A DNA stretch of 64,000 nucleotides from G958295645 sp965242735 (GTDB taxonomy: Bacteria; Gemmatimonadota; Gemmatimonadetes; Longimicrobiales; Gaopeijiaceae), in the NCBI GenBank assembly GCA_965242735.1, contig OZ251497.1, forward strand, positions 620,001 through 684,000. Reading direction: 5' to 3'. The notes under the pieces were generated by a model, which did no database searches, was not told the DNA's origin, and saw nothing but the letters and a program-made list of their open reading frames with translations. Positions 52,998 to 63,984 of the stretch are shown here, one piece after another (the stretch's first letter is position 1; each line of letters starts with the position of its first letter). A program made the translations under genes and the position numbers.

Positions 52998-54170
52998 TCA
53001 CGCCGCCGGCTCGTCCACCCCCTCGCCGAGCACTTCCAAGTACTCTGCGTAGACGTACCGACGGTTGCGCGACGCTCCCGTCACCTCTCGGGCGATGCCG
53101 TGCTCGACCAGCAGCTGCATCGCCCGGGAGACCGTGGGAAAGGTCAGCCCCGTGATGTCCGCGGCGGCCCCGATTGACACGACCAACTTGGCCTTGAGGG
53201 CCTCGTGCACTTGCAAGGTCGATCCGGTTCGGCGCCCGGCGACGGCGCCGATGCGGTCGTAGTCGCGACGGAAGGTCTCGTGAAGTCGCCGGGCCGTCGC
53301 GACGGCACTCTCGGCCGTGATCTCGACGCCTTCCAAGAAGAACGCGAGCCACGCTTCCCAGTCGCCCGTTTGCCGCACATGGTCGAGCAGCCTGTAGTAT
53401 TCCTGGCGATGCTGCTTCAGGAACAGGCTCAGGTAGAGGAGCGGCTGGCGCAGCACGCCGGCATGGCTCATCAGGAGGGTGACGAGGAGGCGGCCGACGC
53501 GCCCGTTGCCATCGAGGAAGGGGTGGATGGTCTCGAACTGGACATGGGCGAGCCCCGCCCTGACCAGCGTGGGGAGGCCATCGCCGGTGGCGTGGATGAA
53601 GCGTTCAAGGTCCGCCATGCAGTCCGGCACCGCGGTGTGGGGCGGGGGCACGAACACGGCGTTTCCCGGTCTGGAGCCCCCGATCCAGTTCTGCGAGCGC
53701 CGGAACTCGCTGGGGGTCGCCCGGGCGTTGCGGTCGTCAGACAGAAGAACGCCGTGCACCTCCCGGATCAAGCGGTTCGACAGGGGGAAGCCCTCCTTCA
53801 GGCGGCCGAGGCCGTGATGGAGGGCGGCCACGTAGTTGGAGACTTCGAGGACGTCGTGGCGTGGAACTCCCGGCGTTCCTCCGGTCTCGAACAGCAAGAG
53901 GTCGGAGAGCGAGGACTGGGTGCCCTCGATCTGGGAGGAGAGAACGGCCTCCTTGCGAACGTACGAATAGATGAAGAGGGCCTCGTCGGGGAGAAGAGCC
54001 GAGACGCTGTCCAACCGGCCCAGCGCCAGCGTCGCCGATTCCAGCCGTCTCGAGAGGGGCCCGTCGAGGCGCAGGCGGGGCTTCGGCGGCAACGGCGTCG
54101 GCACGAAGGCGCGGGCGCGCTCGCCCCCGGCCACCGTCGTCTCGTACCGACCGGTCTCCCGTCGCCTCAT
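52998..54170 (-). CDS. Fic family protein with N-terminal inhibitory motif and winged-helix tail
   Basis: 390 residues of the SoFic-like layout: Fic_N region with SSQIEG at 78-83 (inhibitory (S/T)xxxE(G/N)), catalytic HPFLDGNGRVGR at 216-227, and a C-terminal winged helix ('ADITGLTFPTVSRAMQLLVEHGIAREVTG' region). It probably AMPylates a host protein and may regulate itself. It shares the Fic core but not the full layout with the Fic protein at 1869-3050. A perfect inverted repeat lies 33 bp upstream of the start. Confidence 0.92.
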   Translation of the reverse strand: MRRRETGRYETTVAGGERARAFVPTPLPPKPRLRLDGPLSRRLESATLALGRLDSVSALLPDEALFIYSYVRKEAVLSSQIEGTQSSLSDLLLFETGGTPGVPRHDVLEVSNYVAALHHGLGRLKEGFPLSNRLIREVHGVLLSDDRNARATPSEFRRSQNWIGGSRPGNAVFVPPPHTAVPDCMADLERFIHATGDGLPTLVRAGLAHVQFETIHPFLDGNGRVGRLLVTLLMSHAGVLRQPLLYLSLFLKQHRQEYYRLLDHVRQTGDWEAWLAFFLEGVEITAESAVATARRLHETFRRDYDRIGAVAGRRTGSTLQVHEALKAKLVVSIGAAADITGLTFPTVSRAMQLLVEHGIAREVTGASRNRRYVYAEYLEVLGEGVDEPAA

Positions 54171-54202
54171 GGCCCCAAGTCTCCCGAGTTAAAGGCAGCT
54201 TG

Positions 54203-54221
54203 AATAGCGAATCACGCTATT
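54203..54221 (-). promoter_or_regulatory. Inverted repeat upstream of Fic gene, candidate operator
   Basis: AATAGCG-AATCA-CGCTATT, 7-bp perfect arms with a 5-bp gap, centred about 42 bp before the Fic start codon. Its location fits a dimeric repressor site over the promoter, perhaps bound by the Fic winged helix or by the AbrB-type protein. Confidence 0.55.
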
Positions 54222-54551
54222 AAACGTAAGGGCGTCAAGCTAAGACAAGGATTCCGCAGGCGGCAACGGCGGGCGATCAGGGGCGCAATCACGGGCAACC
54301 ACGCGCAATCGGAGCGCAATCCCGCGCTTGCCGGACCGAAGCCTACTCCAGGTCCTCCCCGGACAGCTCCAGCCGCGATCAGGCGCGGCCAGGCGGTCAG
54401 GCGCACAATAGGGCAATCAAGCGCAATCGGAGGGCGATCAGAGCGCGATCAAGGCGCAATCCGCGCAATCCGCGCAATCCCGCGCAATCGAGCGCAATCG
54501 AGCGCAATCCCGCGCAATCGGAGCGCAATCCCGCGCTCGCCGGCCCGAAGC
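54222..54551. repeat. GCGCAATC repeats and a 209-bp tandem duplication of the downstream gene end
   Basis: The octamer GCGCAATC and relatives recur many times. The string from GGAGCGCAATCCCGCGCT through the reversed 3' end of the gluconate dehydrogenase-like gene occurs at about 54311-54380 and again about 209 bp on (54520-54589). The first copy is a dead fragment ending in the same LSGEDLE-stop codons. No gene is present here. Confidence 0.8.
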
Positions 54552-55322
54552 CTACTCCAGATCCTCCCCCGACAGCCCCAGTCGCTCCAGCACCTCGGGC
54601 GGCGGGCCGTCGAAGCTGGGCAGGGGCACGTTGCCGACGTAGCCGAGGTCGCGCATGCCCTCGTCGGTGGTCCAGAAGCCGGTCGAGACGGCGTCGCGGA
54701 AGAGGTCGAAGAAGCGCGCCTGGGGCTTGAGGGACGGCGGGGCGTCCGGCTCGAAGCAGATTTCGTCGCAGATCTCGCGACGCTGGTCGCCGGTGATGTC
54801 GGCGAAGCCGGCGCCGAATCGGCCTTGCGCCTCGCGGTTGAGCCAAGCCAGGCCGCCGCGCACCGTCGCGAGCTGTTCCTCGTGGCCGGGCGCGGAGACG
54901 AATTCGTCCACGTAGTCGACCACGCCCACCGCGCTGGCGGCCGGGGAACGGTCGTCGGCGGGCAGAATGACGTCGGCCAGGACCGAGGCGAGGCGGCGCT
55001 CCTCGGCGGTCAGCACGAAGTCCCAGGGAACGGACGGGGCCAGCAGGTCGGGATCGGTGGGCGTTCCCGCCGCCAACGGGTTGCGCGGAGGAAGCGGCTC
55101 GAATCCGGAGAGCGTCTCGTGGGCCGACGGCTCGGCTTCAGGGTTCGCGCACGCGACGCCACCCGCGCCGCTCAAGGCCGTGGATGCCGCCAGCACCTTC
55201 AGCGCGGTGCGCCGCGTCATGCCGGATTCGGGCGCGGCTTCGCTGGGGGGCTCGGTGGATGTCGCGCCGCCCGCGCCGCCGGCCAAGTCCCGCCCGGGCC
55301 TCCGGCCCCCGTCCTCGCTCAT
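54552..55322 (-). CDS. Gluconate 2-dehydrogenase subunit 3-like protein, Tat-exported
   Basis: 256 residues. A Tat signal is seen: 'MTRRTALKVLAAS' followed by a hydrophobic stretch and a lipobox-like GVACA. The mature part has the subunit-3 family features 'EERRLASVLADVILPADD' and 'RFFDLFRDAVSTGFWTT'. It is the small helper subunit of a membrane-bound GMC dehydrogenase, needed for its export or stability. ATG 55322 overlaps the stop of the GMC gene. The 3' end is the part duplicated further downstream. Confidence 0.87.
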   Translation of the reverse strand: MSEDGGRRPGRDLAGGAGGATSTEPPSEAAPESGMTRRTALKVLAASTALSGAGGVACANPEAEPSAHETLSGFEPLPPRNPLAAGTPTDPDLLAPSVPWDFVLTAEERRLASVLADVILPADDRSPAASAVGVVDYVDEFVSAPGHEEQLATVRGGLAWLNREAQGRFGAGFADITGDQRREICDEICFEPDAPPSLKPQARFFDLFRDAVSTGFWTTDEGMRDLGYVGNVPLPSFDGPPPEVLERLGLSGEDLE

Positions 55323-57331
55323 CCGATGCTCCGCGTAGCCAGTTGGTCCACGATGTAGTCCGCCGCTCGCCAGGCGATGGCCAGGATCGAAAGCGTCGGG
55401 TTCTTGTCGGCGTTGGAGACGAAGCAGGCGCCGTCGGTGACGAACAGGTTGGGCACGTCCCACGACTGGCAGTACTGGTTGAGGACGGAGTCGGCGGAGG
55501 TCTCGCCCATGCGGGCGCCGCCGACTTCGTGGATGATTTGGCCGCCCGCGGCAATGGCCTTGGAGCCGTCCGTCTGGAGCGGAGTCAGCACCTGTCCGCC
55601 CATTTCGTCCACGATGGCGGCGAAGACGCGGTGCATGTGGGCGGCCTGCCGGGTTTCGTGCTCGGACCACTTCCAGTGGAACTTGAGGACGGGGATGCCG
55701 TAGCGGTCGACCTTGCCGGGGTCGATCTCGCACCAGCAGTCGTCGTTGGGGATCATCTCGCCGCGCCCGTCGAAATGGAGGAAGCTGCCGTAGAAGCGGC
55801 GGCAGTCGTCCTTGAACTGCTGGCCGTAGCTGCCTCCGGTCAGCGGCTCGACGCCGGAGAACGCGCCGAAGCCGGGCATTCGCCGGCCGCCGCCGAACTC
55901 GATGTGGTAGCCTCGGGCGAAGTCCATCCGGCCGCCGAGCTGTTCGCCGTAGAGCCACCACGGCATGTACATGTGCATGCCCGAAGAGCCGTCTTCGTTG
56001 TGGGGCGGCAGCCCCGTCAGGGCCGGGATGTGGGCCTGCACGCCGGCGCCCACGGTGTCCATGACGTACTTGCCCACGAGCCCCGAAGAGTTCGCCAAGC
56101 CGTCTGGAAAGAGGCCGCTCGTGGAGTTGAGGAGGATGCGCGCCGACTCGCACGCGCTCGCCGCCAGCACGACGACGCGCGCGCCGACGAACTGGTCGAG
56201 CAGCGTCTCCTTGTCCACGTAATGGACGCCGGTTGCGCGCCCGGCGGCGTCCACGGCGACCTCTCGCACCATGGCGCCGCTCCGCACTTCGAGGTTTCCC
56301 GTGGCCAGCGCGGGCGGCAGGAGCACGGTCGTGGACTGGAAGTTGGCGCGAATCGAGCAGCCCCGGCCGCACGGCGTGGCCCAGTAGCAGGCGGCGCGGC
56401 CGCGCATGGAGTCGGCGGTCACGCGCTGGGCGAGCGCATTGCCGGGGAAGAGCTGGGCGGGGAGCCGGTCGGCGTCCTGCGTCTCGGTGAGGATGGCCAA
56501 GTGCGCCGGGACCACGGGAATTCCCATGCGGCGGCACGCCTTGCGCGCCAGCAGCTCGTAGGCGCGCGGCTTGGGCGGCGGCTGGAGCACGCCGGGAGAC
56601 GAGTCGGGCGTGTTCTCCAGACCCTCGTTCGAGCCGTAGACGCCGATCAGCGCCTCGGTCTTGTCGTAGTAGGGCGCGAGGTCGGCGTAGCTCATGGGCC
56701 AGTCGAAGCCGAGTCCGTCGCGGGTCCGCGGCTTGAAGTCGTACTCCCCCATGCGCAGCGAGATCCGGCCCCAGTGGTTGGTCCGCCCGCCCAGCATCCG
56801 CGAGCGCCACCAAAGGAACTCGGAGCCCTCGGCCACCGAGTAGGGCTCGCCGGGCACCTCCCATCCGCCGTCCACCGTCGCGTCGTAGAAGCCGAAGGGC
56901 TTGTGCCGGGTGCCGGCGGCTCGCAACGGCGCTTCGCGGGGCAACTGGAACATCGGCGTCTCGCGGAGCGGGTCGTAGTGGCGGCCGGCTTCCAGCAGAA
57001 GCACCCGCAAGCCGGAGACGGCAAGAACGAACGCCGCCATGCCGCCCCCGGCGCCGGAGCCGACGACGACGGCGTCGTAGCGGTCCGAGTCCTGGCGGCG
57101 GGGACGCCGGGCCCGCGCCGTTCCCGCCGCGCCTGCCCCCGCTCCGGCCGCTGGCCGCCGCCTTCCCCCCGCCGCTCGCTCGCTGGCTGCCTCTCCCGCT
57201 CCCGCTCCCGCGGCGCCCGCGCCCGCGCCCGCTTCCCCTGCGCTGGTCGCCGTTCCCGTTCCGACTCCTGCGCTGGCCCCGGCTCCCGTGCCGGTCCCCG
57301 CGCTCGCCGTCGCTTCCCCGGCGCTGGCCAC
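55319..57331 (-). CDS. GMC-family FAD-dependent oxidoreductase
   Basis: About 670 residues. FAD-binding 'YDAVVVGSGAGGGMAA' begins the natural domain near residue 85; 'RMLGGRTNHWGRISLRM' is the second GMC signature, and the C-terminal 'FVTDGACFVSNADKNPTLSILAIAWRAAD' carries the active-site region. It oxidises an alcohol or sugar and passes electrons through the partner subunit. The start is uncertain: GTG 57331 gives an Ala/Gly-rich leader from low-complexity DNA (about 57120-57330), and no start lies closer to the FAD motif. It could be exported with its Tat partner. Confidence 0.87.
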   Translation of the reverse strand: MASAGEATASAGTGTGAGASAGVGTGTATSAGEAGAGAGAAGAGAGEAASERAAGGRRRPAAGAGAGAAGTARARRPRRQDSDRYDAVVVGSGAGGGMAAFVLAVSGLRVLLLEAGRHYDPLRETPMFQLPREAPLRAAGTRHKPFGFYDATVDGGWEVPGEPYSVAEGSEFLWWRSRMLGGRTNHWGRISLRMGEYDFKPRTRDGLGFDWPMSYADLAPYYDKTEALIGVYGSNEGLENTPDSSPGVLQPPPKPRAYELLARKACRRMGIPVVPAHLAILTETQDADRLPAQLFPGNALAQRVTADSMRGRAACYWATPCGRGCSIRANFQSTTVLLPPALATGNLEVRSGAMVREVAVDAAGRATGVHYVDKETLLDQFVGARVVVLAASACESARILLNSTSGLFPDGLANSSGLVGKYVMDTVGAGVQAHIPALTGLPPHNEDGSSGMHMYMPWWLYGEQLGGRMDFARGYHIEFGGGRRMPGFGAFSGVEPLTGGSYGQQFKDDCRRFYGSFLHFDGRGEMIPNDDCWCEIDPGKVDRYGIPVLKFHWKWSEHETRQAAHMHRVFAAIVDEMGGQVLTPLQTDGSKAIAAGGQIIHEVGGARMGETSADSVLNQYCQSWDVPNLFVTDGACFVSNADKNPTLSILAIAWRAADYIVDQLATRSIG

Positions 57332-57378
57332 CGTTCCCGCGCTGGCCGCCCGTCCCGCGCCCGCCGCCGTCCCGATGG

Positions 57379-58266
57379 CTATTCGGCTCCCGGAGGCGCG
57401 GGCGAGAGCCGGTTGGCCCTGAAGGCGGGCACCACGAAGACGTAGGGACTCGCGGGCGTCGAGACGTGGAAGTCTCCGTCCGCCTCGGCCAGCGCGAGGG
57501 CCCCGATCTCGGCGCCTTCCGCGTCCATGACCTGCACTTGGCGTTCCGGGTTCTCCGGCATCTCGTGGTCCGCGGGCGCGAAGCCGTTGGCGCGCAGGTG
57601 GGCCAGCTCCTGCAGGATGCCGCGCATCGTGGCGTCCTCGACCGCCTCGCCGCCTGCCGTCCAGACCGAGTCGCCTCGCTCGTAGACGGTGCTCGCGCCG
57701 TCGCGCGTCACGCGAATGGTCGCGGCCGAGGCGGTGTCCAGGCGCAGGATGGTCTTGTCGCGCCAGTCCCGCAACGGGCGGGCCGACGCCGAGCGCAAGT
57801 CGCCCGCGAGGAGGCTCACCAAGTCTTCGTCGGGCATCCGGGCGAACGCGGTCCGGTACCGGGCGCCCGCCTTGCCGAGCAGGATCGGCGGCCCGTCGTC
57901 CACGGACAGCGACCACGCGCTGTCGGCGTCCACGCCCAGGCGCGGGTGATTGGCCGGGTTGGTGGACGCCACCGAGCTCACCGACGTCTCCTCCAGGGCT
58001 CGCAGGAAGCGGTCCACGGCGACGGAATCGGCCGGGAAGCCGTTGACCTGCCAGCCGTCGTCCGCGCGCGTCAAGCGAATGGTCTCTTCGGGACCCTCGA
58101 GGACGGCCTGCTCGACCCCGGCCGGGTCGATGTCCGCCAGGGCGCCGGCGAGCTGCCCGCTTCCCGAAGGACCCCCGCCGCGCCCGCCGGCGAGCGTGAT
58201 CACCACGTAGAGCGCCGCCGCGCCCGCCAAGCCGTAGAGCGACCGCCGCAAGGTCTTCTCCGTCAC
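57379..58266 (-). CDS. DUF4340 protein of an ABC (gliding/export-like) operon
   Basis: 295 residues. One N-terminal membrane helix ('LYGLAGAAALYVVITLAGG') then repeated beta-rich modules with 'IRLTRADDGWQVNGFPADSVAVDRFLRALE', typical of DUF4340. GTG 58266 overlaps the stop of the GldFG-like gene. In many genomes DUF4340 genes follow gldG-like genes, and the product likely faces the periplasm. The final codons precede the GMC gene's low-complexity leader. Confidence 0.85.
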   Translation of the reverse strand: MTEKTLRRSLYGLAGAAALYVVITLAGGRGGGPSGSGQLAGALADIDPAGVEQAVLEGPEETIRLTRADDGWQVNGFPADSVAVDRFLRALEETSVSSVASTNPANHPRLGVDADSAWSLSVDDGPPILLGKAGARYRTAFARMPDEDLVSLLAGDLRSASARPLRDWRDKTILRLDTASAATIRVTRDGASTVYERGDSVWTAGGEAVEDATMRGILQELAHLRANGFAPADHEMPENPERQVQVMDAEGAEIGALALAEADGDFHVSTPASPYVFVVPAFRANRLSPAPPGAE

Positions 58267-60545
58267 GAGTCCTCTCCTCCCTCCGAATTCGCGTCCGCCT
58301 TCGCCGCTTCCTGCCACTGCCGCTCCGCCCGCGCCGCCCTTCCGGTCACGCGCAGGAAGCCGGCGGCCGCGAACAGCAGGGGCATGCCGGCCAGCGTGCC
58401 CCACTTGAGGGCCGACTTGCCGAACTCCGACTCGAAGGCCAGCTGCGGCGGCGTCCGCGTCTTGGAGCGAATCCCGATCAGCGACTCGTCCTGCGCCAGC
58501 CAGTCGATTGCGTTGGCGGCGAACACCAGGTTCTGCGGACTGGCCTGCGCGAAGCGGTCCTCCAGGAAGTCGGCGTCGCCCACGGCCACGATCCTCCCGC
58601 CCGCGCCGCCGGTCTCGCCGCCGTCCGCGTCCGCGACGGGGTTCGGCTCGATGGCGACGGCCAGCACGTGGACGCCGAGTTCGTCCTGGCTGGACGCCAG
58701 CTCCATCGACGGATCGATCATGCCGCCGCCCGGCCGCGTTCCCCCGCCTTCGGTCGTGACCCACAACGCGCTCGCTTGCGCCGAGTCGTCCCAGGTGAAC
58801 GGCGCCGCCCAGCCGAAGGTCACGTTCGCCAGATCGCGGTTGGTGACGTGATCGTCGCCGCGAAACGAGATCGGCCACAGCGGATACGGCTGCACGACGC
58901 TGAAGAACCCGCGCTGCGTCGACACGTGCTGGGACGAGAGCAGGTCGAAGACCATGTCGCCCGAAGCCTCGACGCCGTGCTGCGCCAGGAGGCCCTCCAG
59001 GCCGGTCTCGCCGGGCATGGCGTAGGGCGTCTGGCCCTGGGGATCGATCAGGTGCCTCTCCATGAGGAAGAGCGCCGTGCCTCCCGCGTCCAGGTAGCCG
59101 CCGATTGCCTCGGCCGCTTCTTGCGAAACCGGCTCTCCGGGGGCCGCGACGACTAGCACGTCGATCGAATCGGGCCGCAGCGCCCCGGCGGAATCGTTGG
59201 CCACGTCGACGGACGTGATGCGGTAGCGGTCCGCGATGCTCTGGCGGAACGCGCCGTACTGGTAGGCTTCCTTGGCCTGGAACCCGGTCATGAACGCCAC
59301 CGTCGGCTGCTCCTCGGTGGTCATCTGGGCGATGGCCGAGACGAGACGGAACTCCAGATCGTCCACGCGGTTGATCAGGGGGATGACTTCCTGCTCGTCG
59401 GCGTACGTCAGCGCCAGCCCGAAGTAGCCGCGCTTCACCTGCAGCTCGTCGTCGCGCAGGACGTTGAACTCGATGGGCGAGATGCCGAACGACGACGCTT
59501 CCTCCGCGGCCGCCTCGTCGTCGTCCGGATTCAGCTCGGCCACCGCCAAGTTGCCGTTGGACGCGTCCGCCATGTCGGCGACCAGGTCGCGCACGTCGCG
59601 GATGGACAGCTGAATCTCCTGCGGCAGGTCGTTGCTCGCGAACAGCTGGAGGCTCACGCGGTCGTCCAGCGCGCCGAGGATGTCCCGGCTGCCTCCGGAC
59701 AGCGTGAAGAGGTTGTCGCGGGTGAGGTCGATCCTGCCCCGGACGCGCTCGCCGGCCAAGTTGGCGAGCAGCACCGTCGCCGCGATCGCCGCCACGCCGA
59801 TGCGAAGCCGGCGGTACGCGGCGCCCCCGGCGCTCAGCCGGTTGCGGCTCAGCAGGGCCGTCGCCAGGAGCAGGAAGAGGCCCGCCGTCGAAGCGAAGTA
59901 GAGCAAGTCCCGCATGTCCACCACGCCGCGCGCCACGTTCTCGAAGTGGCCGAGCACCGCCAGCTGCGCCACCCATCCGCCGACGAGCCTCGGGAGGCCG
60001 ATCTGCACGACCGGCGTGCCCGCCAGCACGAAGACGAAGCAGGTGAACGCTCCCAGGATGAACGCGGTGATCTGGTTGCCGGTCATGGCGGAGGCGCACA
60101 TGCCGACGGCGATCATCTGCGCGGCCAGCAGCGCGGCGCCCGCGTACTGCGCGACCATGATGCCGGGGTCGGCCTCGGAAGCCATGAGGATTCCCGCCGC
60201 CGCGGGCAAGGTGCCCGCCAGCGTGAGCCCCACGAACGCCCAGATGCCCAGGAACTTGCCCAGGACGATCTCGGTCTCGGTCAGCGGCTGAGCGACCAGC
60301 CATTCCAAGGTCCTGTTGCGCCGCTCCTCGGCCAGGCTCTTCATGGCGGCCGCCGGCACGAAGACCACGAAGAGCCAGGGCAGCAAGTCGAAGAACGGCC
60401 GCAGCGTGGCCGCGCCCATCGCGTAGAGCGACCGGAAGGCCAAGTAGAGGCTCAGTCCCAGGAACGCCACGGCCAGCACGTACGCCGTGGGCTGGTCGAA
60501 GAAGCTCCGCAGTTCCTTGCGGGCCACCAGGAGCGTCTGCTTCAT
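58263..60545 (-). CDS. GldF-GldG-like fusion: ABC permease plus substrate-binding-like domain
   Basis: 760 residues. The first 240 contain six membrane helices of an ABC-2 permease ('LRSFFDQPTAYVLAVAFLGL', 'ERRNRTLEWLVAQPLTETEIVLGK'), like GldF. After a further helix near 260 the remaining part resembles GldG ('DLTRDNLFTLSGGSRDIL', 'PTVAFMTGF', a late 'AVGDADFLED'), with a final C-terminal membrane helix near 730. ATG 60545 overlaps the stop of the ATPase gene. With the ATPase it forms a transporter of unknown substrate; gliding motility is only one known role. Confidence 0.88.
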   Translation of the reverse strand: MKQTLLVARKELRSFFDQPTAYVLAVAFLGLSLYLAFRSLYAMGAATLRPFFDLLPWLFVVFVPAAAMKSLAEERRNRTLEWLVAQPLTETEIVLGKFLGIWAFVGLTLAGTLPAAAGILMASEADPGIMVAQYAGAALLAAQMIAVGMCASAMTGNQITAFILGAFTCFVFVLAGTPVVQIGLPRLVGGWVAQLAVLGHFENVARGVVDMRDLLYFASTAGLFLLLATALLSRNRLSAGGAAYRRLRIGVAAIAATVLLANLAGERVRGRIDLTRDNLFTLSGGSRDILGALDDRVSLQLFASNDLPQEIQLSIRDVRDLVADMADASNGNLAVAELNPDDDEAAAEEASSFGISPIEFNVLRDDELQVKRGYFGLALTYADEQEVIPLINRVDDLEFRLVSAIAQMTTEEQPTVAFMTGFQAKEAYQYGAFRQSIADRYRITSVDVANDSAGALRPDSIDVLVVAAPGEPVSQEAAEAIGGYLDAGGTALFLMERHLIDPQGQTPYAMPGETGLEGLLAQHGVEASGDMVFDLLSSQHVSTQRGFFSVVQPYPLWPISFRGDDHVTNRDLANVTFGWAAPFTWDDSAQASALWVTTEGGGTRPGGGMIDPSMELASSQDELGVHVLAVAIEPNPVADADGGETGGAGGRIVAVGDADFLEDRFAQASPQNLVFAANAIDWLAQDESLIGIRSKTRTPPQLAFESEFGKSALKWGTLAGMPLLFAAAGFLRVTGRAARAERQWQEAAKADANSEGGEDS

Positions 60546-61714
60546 CGGGCGCCTCCCTCGGTTGCGGACGCTTCCGGCCGGTCTCCGCCTGCCGCCGAAG
60601 CGGGGCCCTCGGACTCGCCTGTCGTCGCGCCGCGATCGTCCTCGACGACCTCGCGACGGTCTGAGCCCTTGACGCCGCTGGTCGCCCCGCCGTTGCCGTG
60701 GCTGCCGCCTTCTCCCGCGTCGCCGTCCTCTCCCGCGTCGCCGCTCCGTTCTGCGCCGCCGTCTCCCGCCCCGCTGTCCTCGTCCGCGCCGCCCGGCGGG
60801 CTAGCCGTCAGCTCGTGGAAGACCTGCTCCAGCGTGGCCTGCTCGCGCCCGAGCTCCCACAGCGTCCATCCCCGCGCGGCCGCCAACTGGAAGATCGCCG
60901 GCCGGAGCTCCTGGCCTTCGGCGGCCTCGACATGCGCCTTCGTCCGTCCGTTCGCGGCCGCCGTCTCGCAGCTCTCGACCCCGGGCAGCGTCTCCAGCGC
61001 CGCGGCCACGCCCGTTCCCTCGACTTCGACCCGGTAGCGGACCCGGCCCCGGCCTGCGACGAGCTCGGCCACCGTGCCGTCCGCGACGATCGATCCCCGC
61101 GAGATCACCAGCAGCCGCCCGCACGTCGCTTCCACTTCCTGCATGACGTGCGTGCTGAGGATCACCGTCCGCTCGCTGCCGAGGGAGCTCACCAGCTTGC
61201 GGATCTCGACCCGCTGGTTGGGGTCCAGTCCCTCGGTGGGCTCGTCCAGCACGAGGATTTCCGGGCGGTGCAGGATGGCCGCCGCCATCCCCGTGCGCTG
61301 CCGGTAGCCCTTGGAGATTTGGCTGATCGGGCGAAAGAAGACGTCGCCGAGGCCGGTCTCCTCGCTGGCCGCCGAGATGGCTTTGCGCGCCTCGGGGGTC
61401 GCCAGGCCGCGAAGCCGGGCCGCGAATTCGAGGTACTCGCACACGAGCATCTCGTCGTACAGCGGGTTGGCTTCGGGCAGATAGCCGATGCGGGCCTTCG
61501 CCGCGGTGAGGTCGTCGGCGATCGGCGCGCCGTCGAACAGGATCTCTCCCTCGTCGGGCTGCAGCGTGCCCGTGAGCAGCCGCATCGTCGTGGTCTTGCC
61601 GGCCCCGTTCGGACCCAGGAACCCGACCACTTCGCCCCGTCCGACCTCGAAGCTGGCCTGGTTGACGGCCGCAATCGGGCCGAACCGCTTCGTGGCGCCT
61701 TCAACTGCGATCAT
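60542..61714 (-). CDS. ABC transporter ATPase (GldA-like)
   Basis: 390 residues. Walker A 'GPNGAGKTT' near 38, signature 'ISKGYRQR' near 136 (a KG variant common in this subfamily), Walker B 'ILVLDEPTEGLDP' near 156, H-loop 'STHVMQEVE'. A C-terminal regulatory domain follows. From about residue 310 there is an 80-residue Gly/Asp/Glu-rich tail of low complexity, encoded by repetitive DNA. AGGGGAG lies just upstream of ATG 61714. First gene of the operon. Confidence 0.9.
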   Translation of the reverse strand: MIAVEGATKRFGPIAAVNQASFEVGRGEVVGFLGPNGAGKTTTMRLLTGTLQPDEGEILFDGAPIADDLTAAKARIGYLPEANPLYDEMLVCEYLEFAARLRGLATPEARKAISAASEETGLGDVFFRPISQISKGYRQRTGMAAAILHRPEILVLDEPTEGLDPNQRVEIRKLVSSLGSERTVILSTHVMQEVEATCGRLLVISRGSIVADGTVAELVAGRGRVRYRVEVEGTGVAAALETLPGVESCETAAANGRTKAHVEAAEGQELRPAIFQLAAARGWTLWELGREQATLEQVFHELTASPPGGADEDSGAGDGGAERSGDAGEDGDAGEGGSHGNGGATSGVKGSDRREVVEDDRGATTGESEGPASAAGGDRPEASATEGGAR

Positions 61715-61901
61715 TCGCTCCCCTTCTGATGATGCCTGCCGGCGCGACGGCGTCGATGGCTGCTGACGCGGCGGCGTCGGCGCGCTTTCCGGTTTCCGGT
61801 CGCCGATTATAGAAATGGAGTCCCCGCATGTCCAGTTGGGCGGGCGGCTCGCGGCGCCGCCAGCCTTGCGGACGGCTCCGCGACGATGATGTTTCCCCGC
61901 G

Positions 61902-63875
<1,974 letters not shown>

Positions 63876-63902
63876 CCGCGCGACGTCGTGCGCGGGGCGA
63901 CG

Positions 63903-63984
63903 GCCGGTCGAGGCGCTGGCGGGTTGCCGGAGCGCTTGGCGACGCCGGTCGAGGCGCTGGCGGCTGCCGGAGCGACCTGGCGCG
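63903..63984 (+). repeat. 41-bp tandem repeat downstream of the ABC-F gene
   Basis: GCCGGTCGAGGCGCTGGCGG occurs at 63903 and again at 63944, both followed by a TGCCGGAGCG string (each with small differences). No gene is supported between 63876 and the window end. Confidence 0.8.

Noticed and set aside
53205..54203. Plus-strand frame opposite the second Fic gene
   Set aside because: Exact antisense shadow of a gene with a complete Fic motif.
54240..54550. Possible CRISPR array from regularly recurring GCGCAATC
   Set aside because: The repeats are 8-mers with irregular short spacing and no unique spacers; no cas genes are near.
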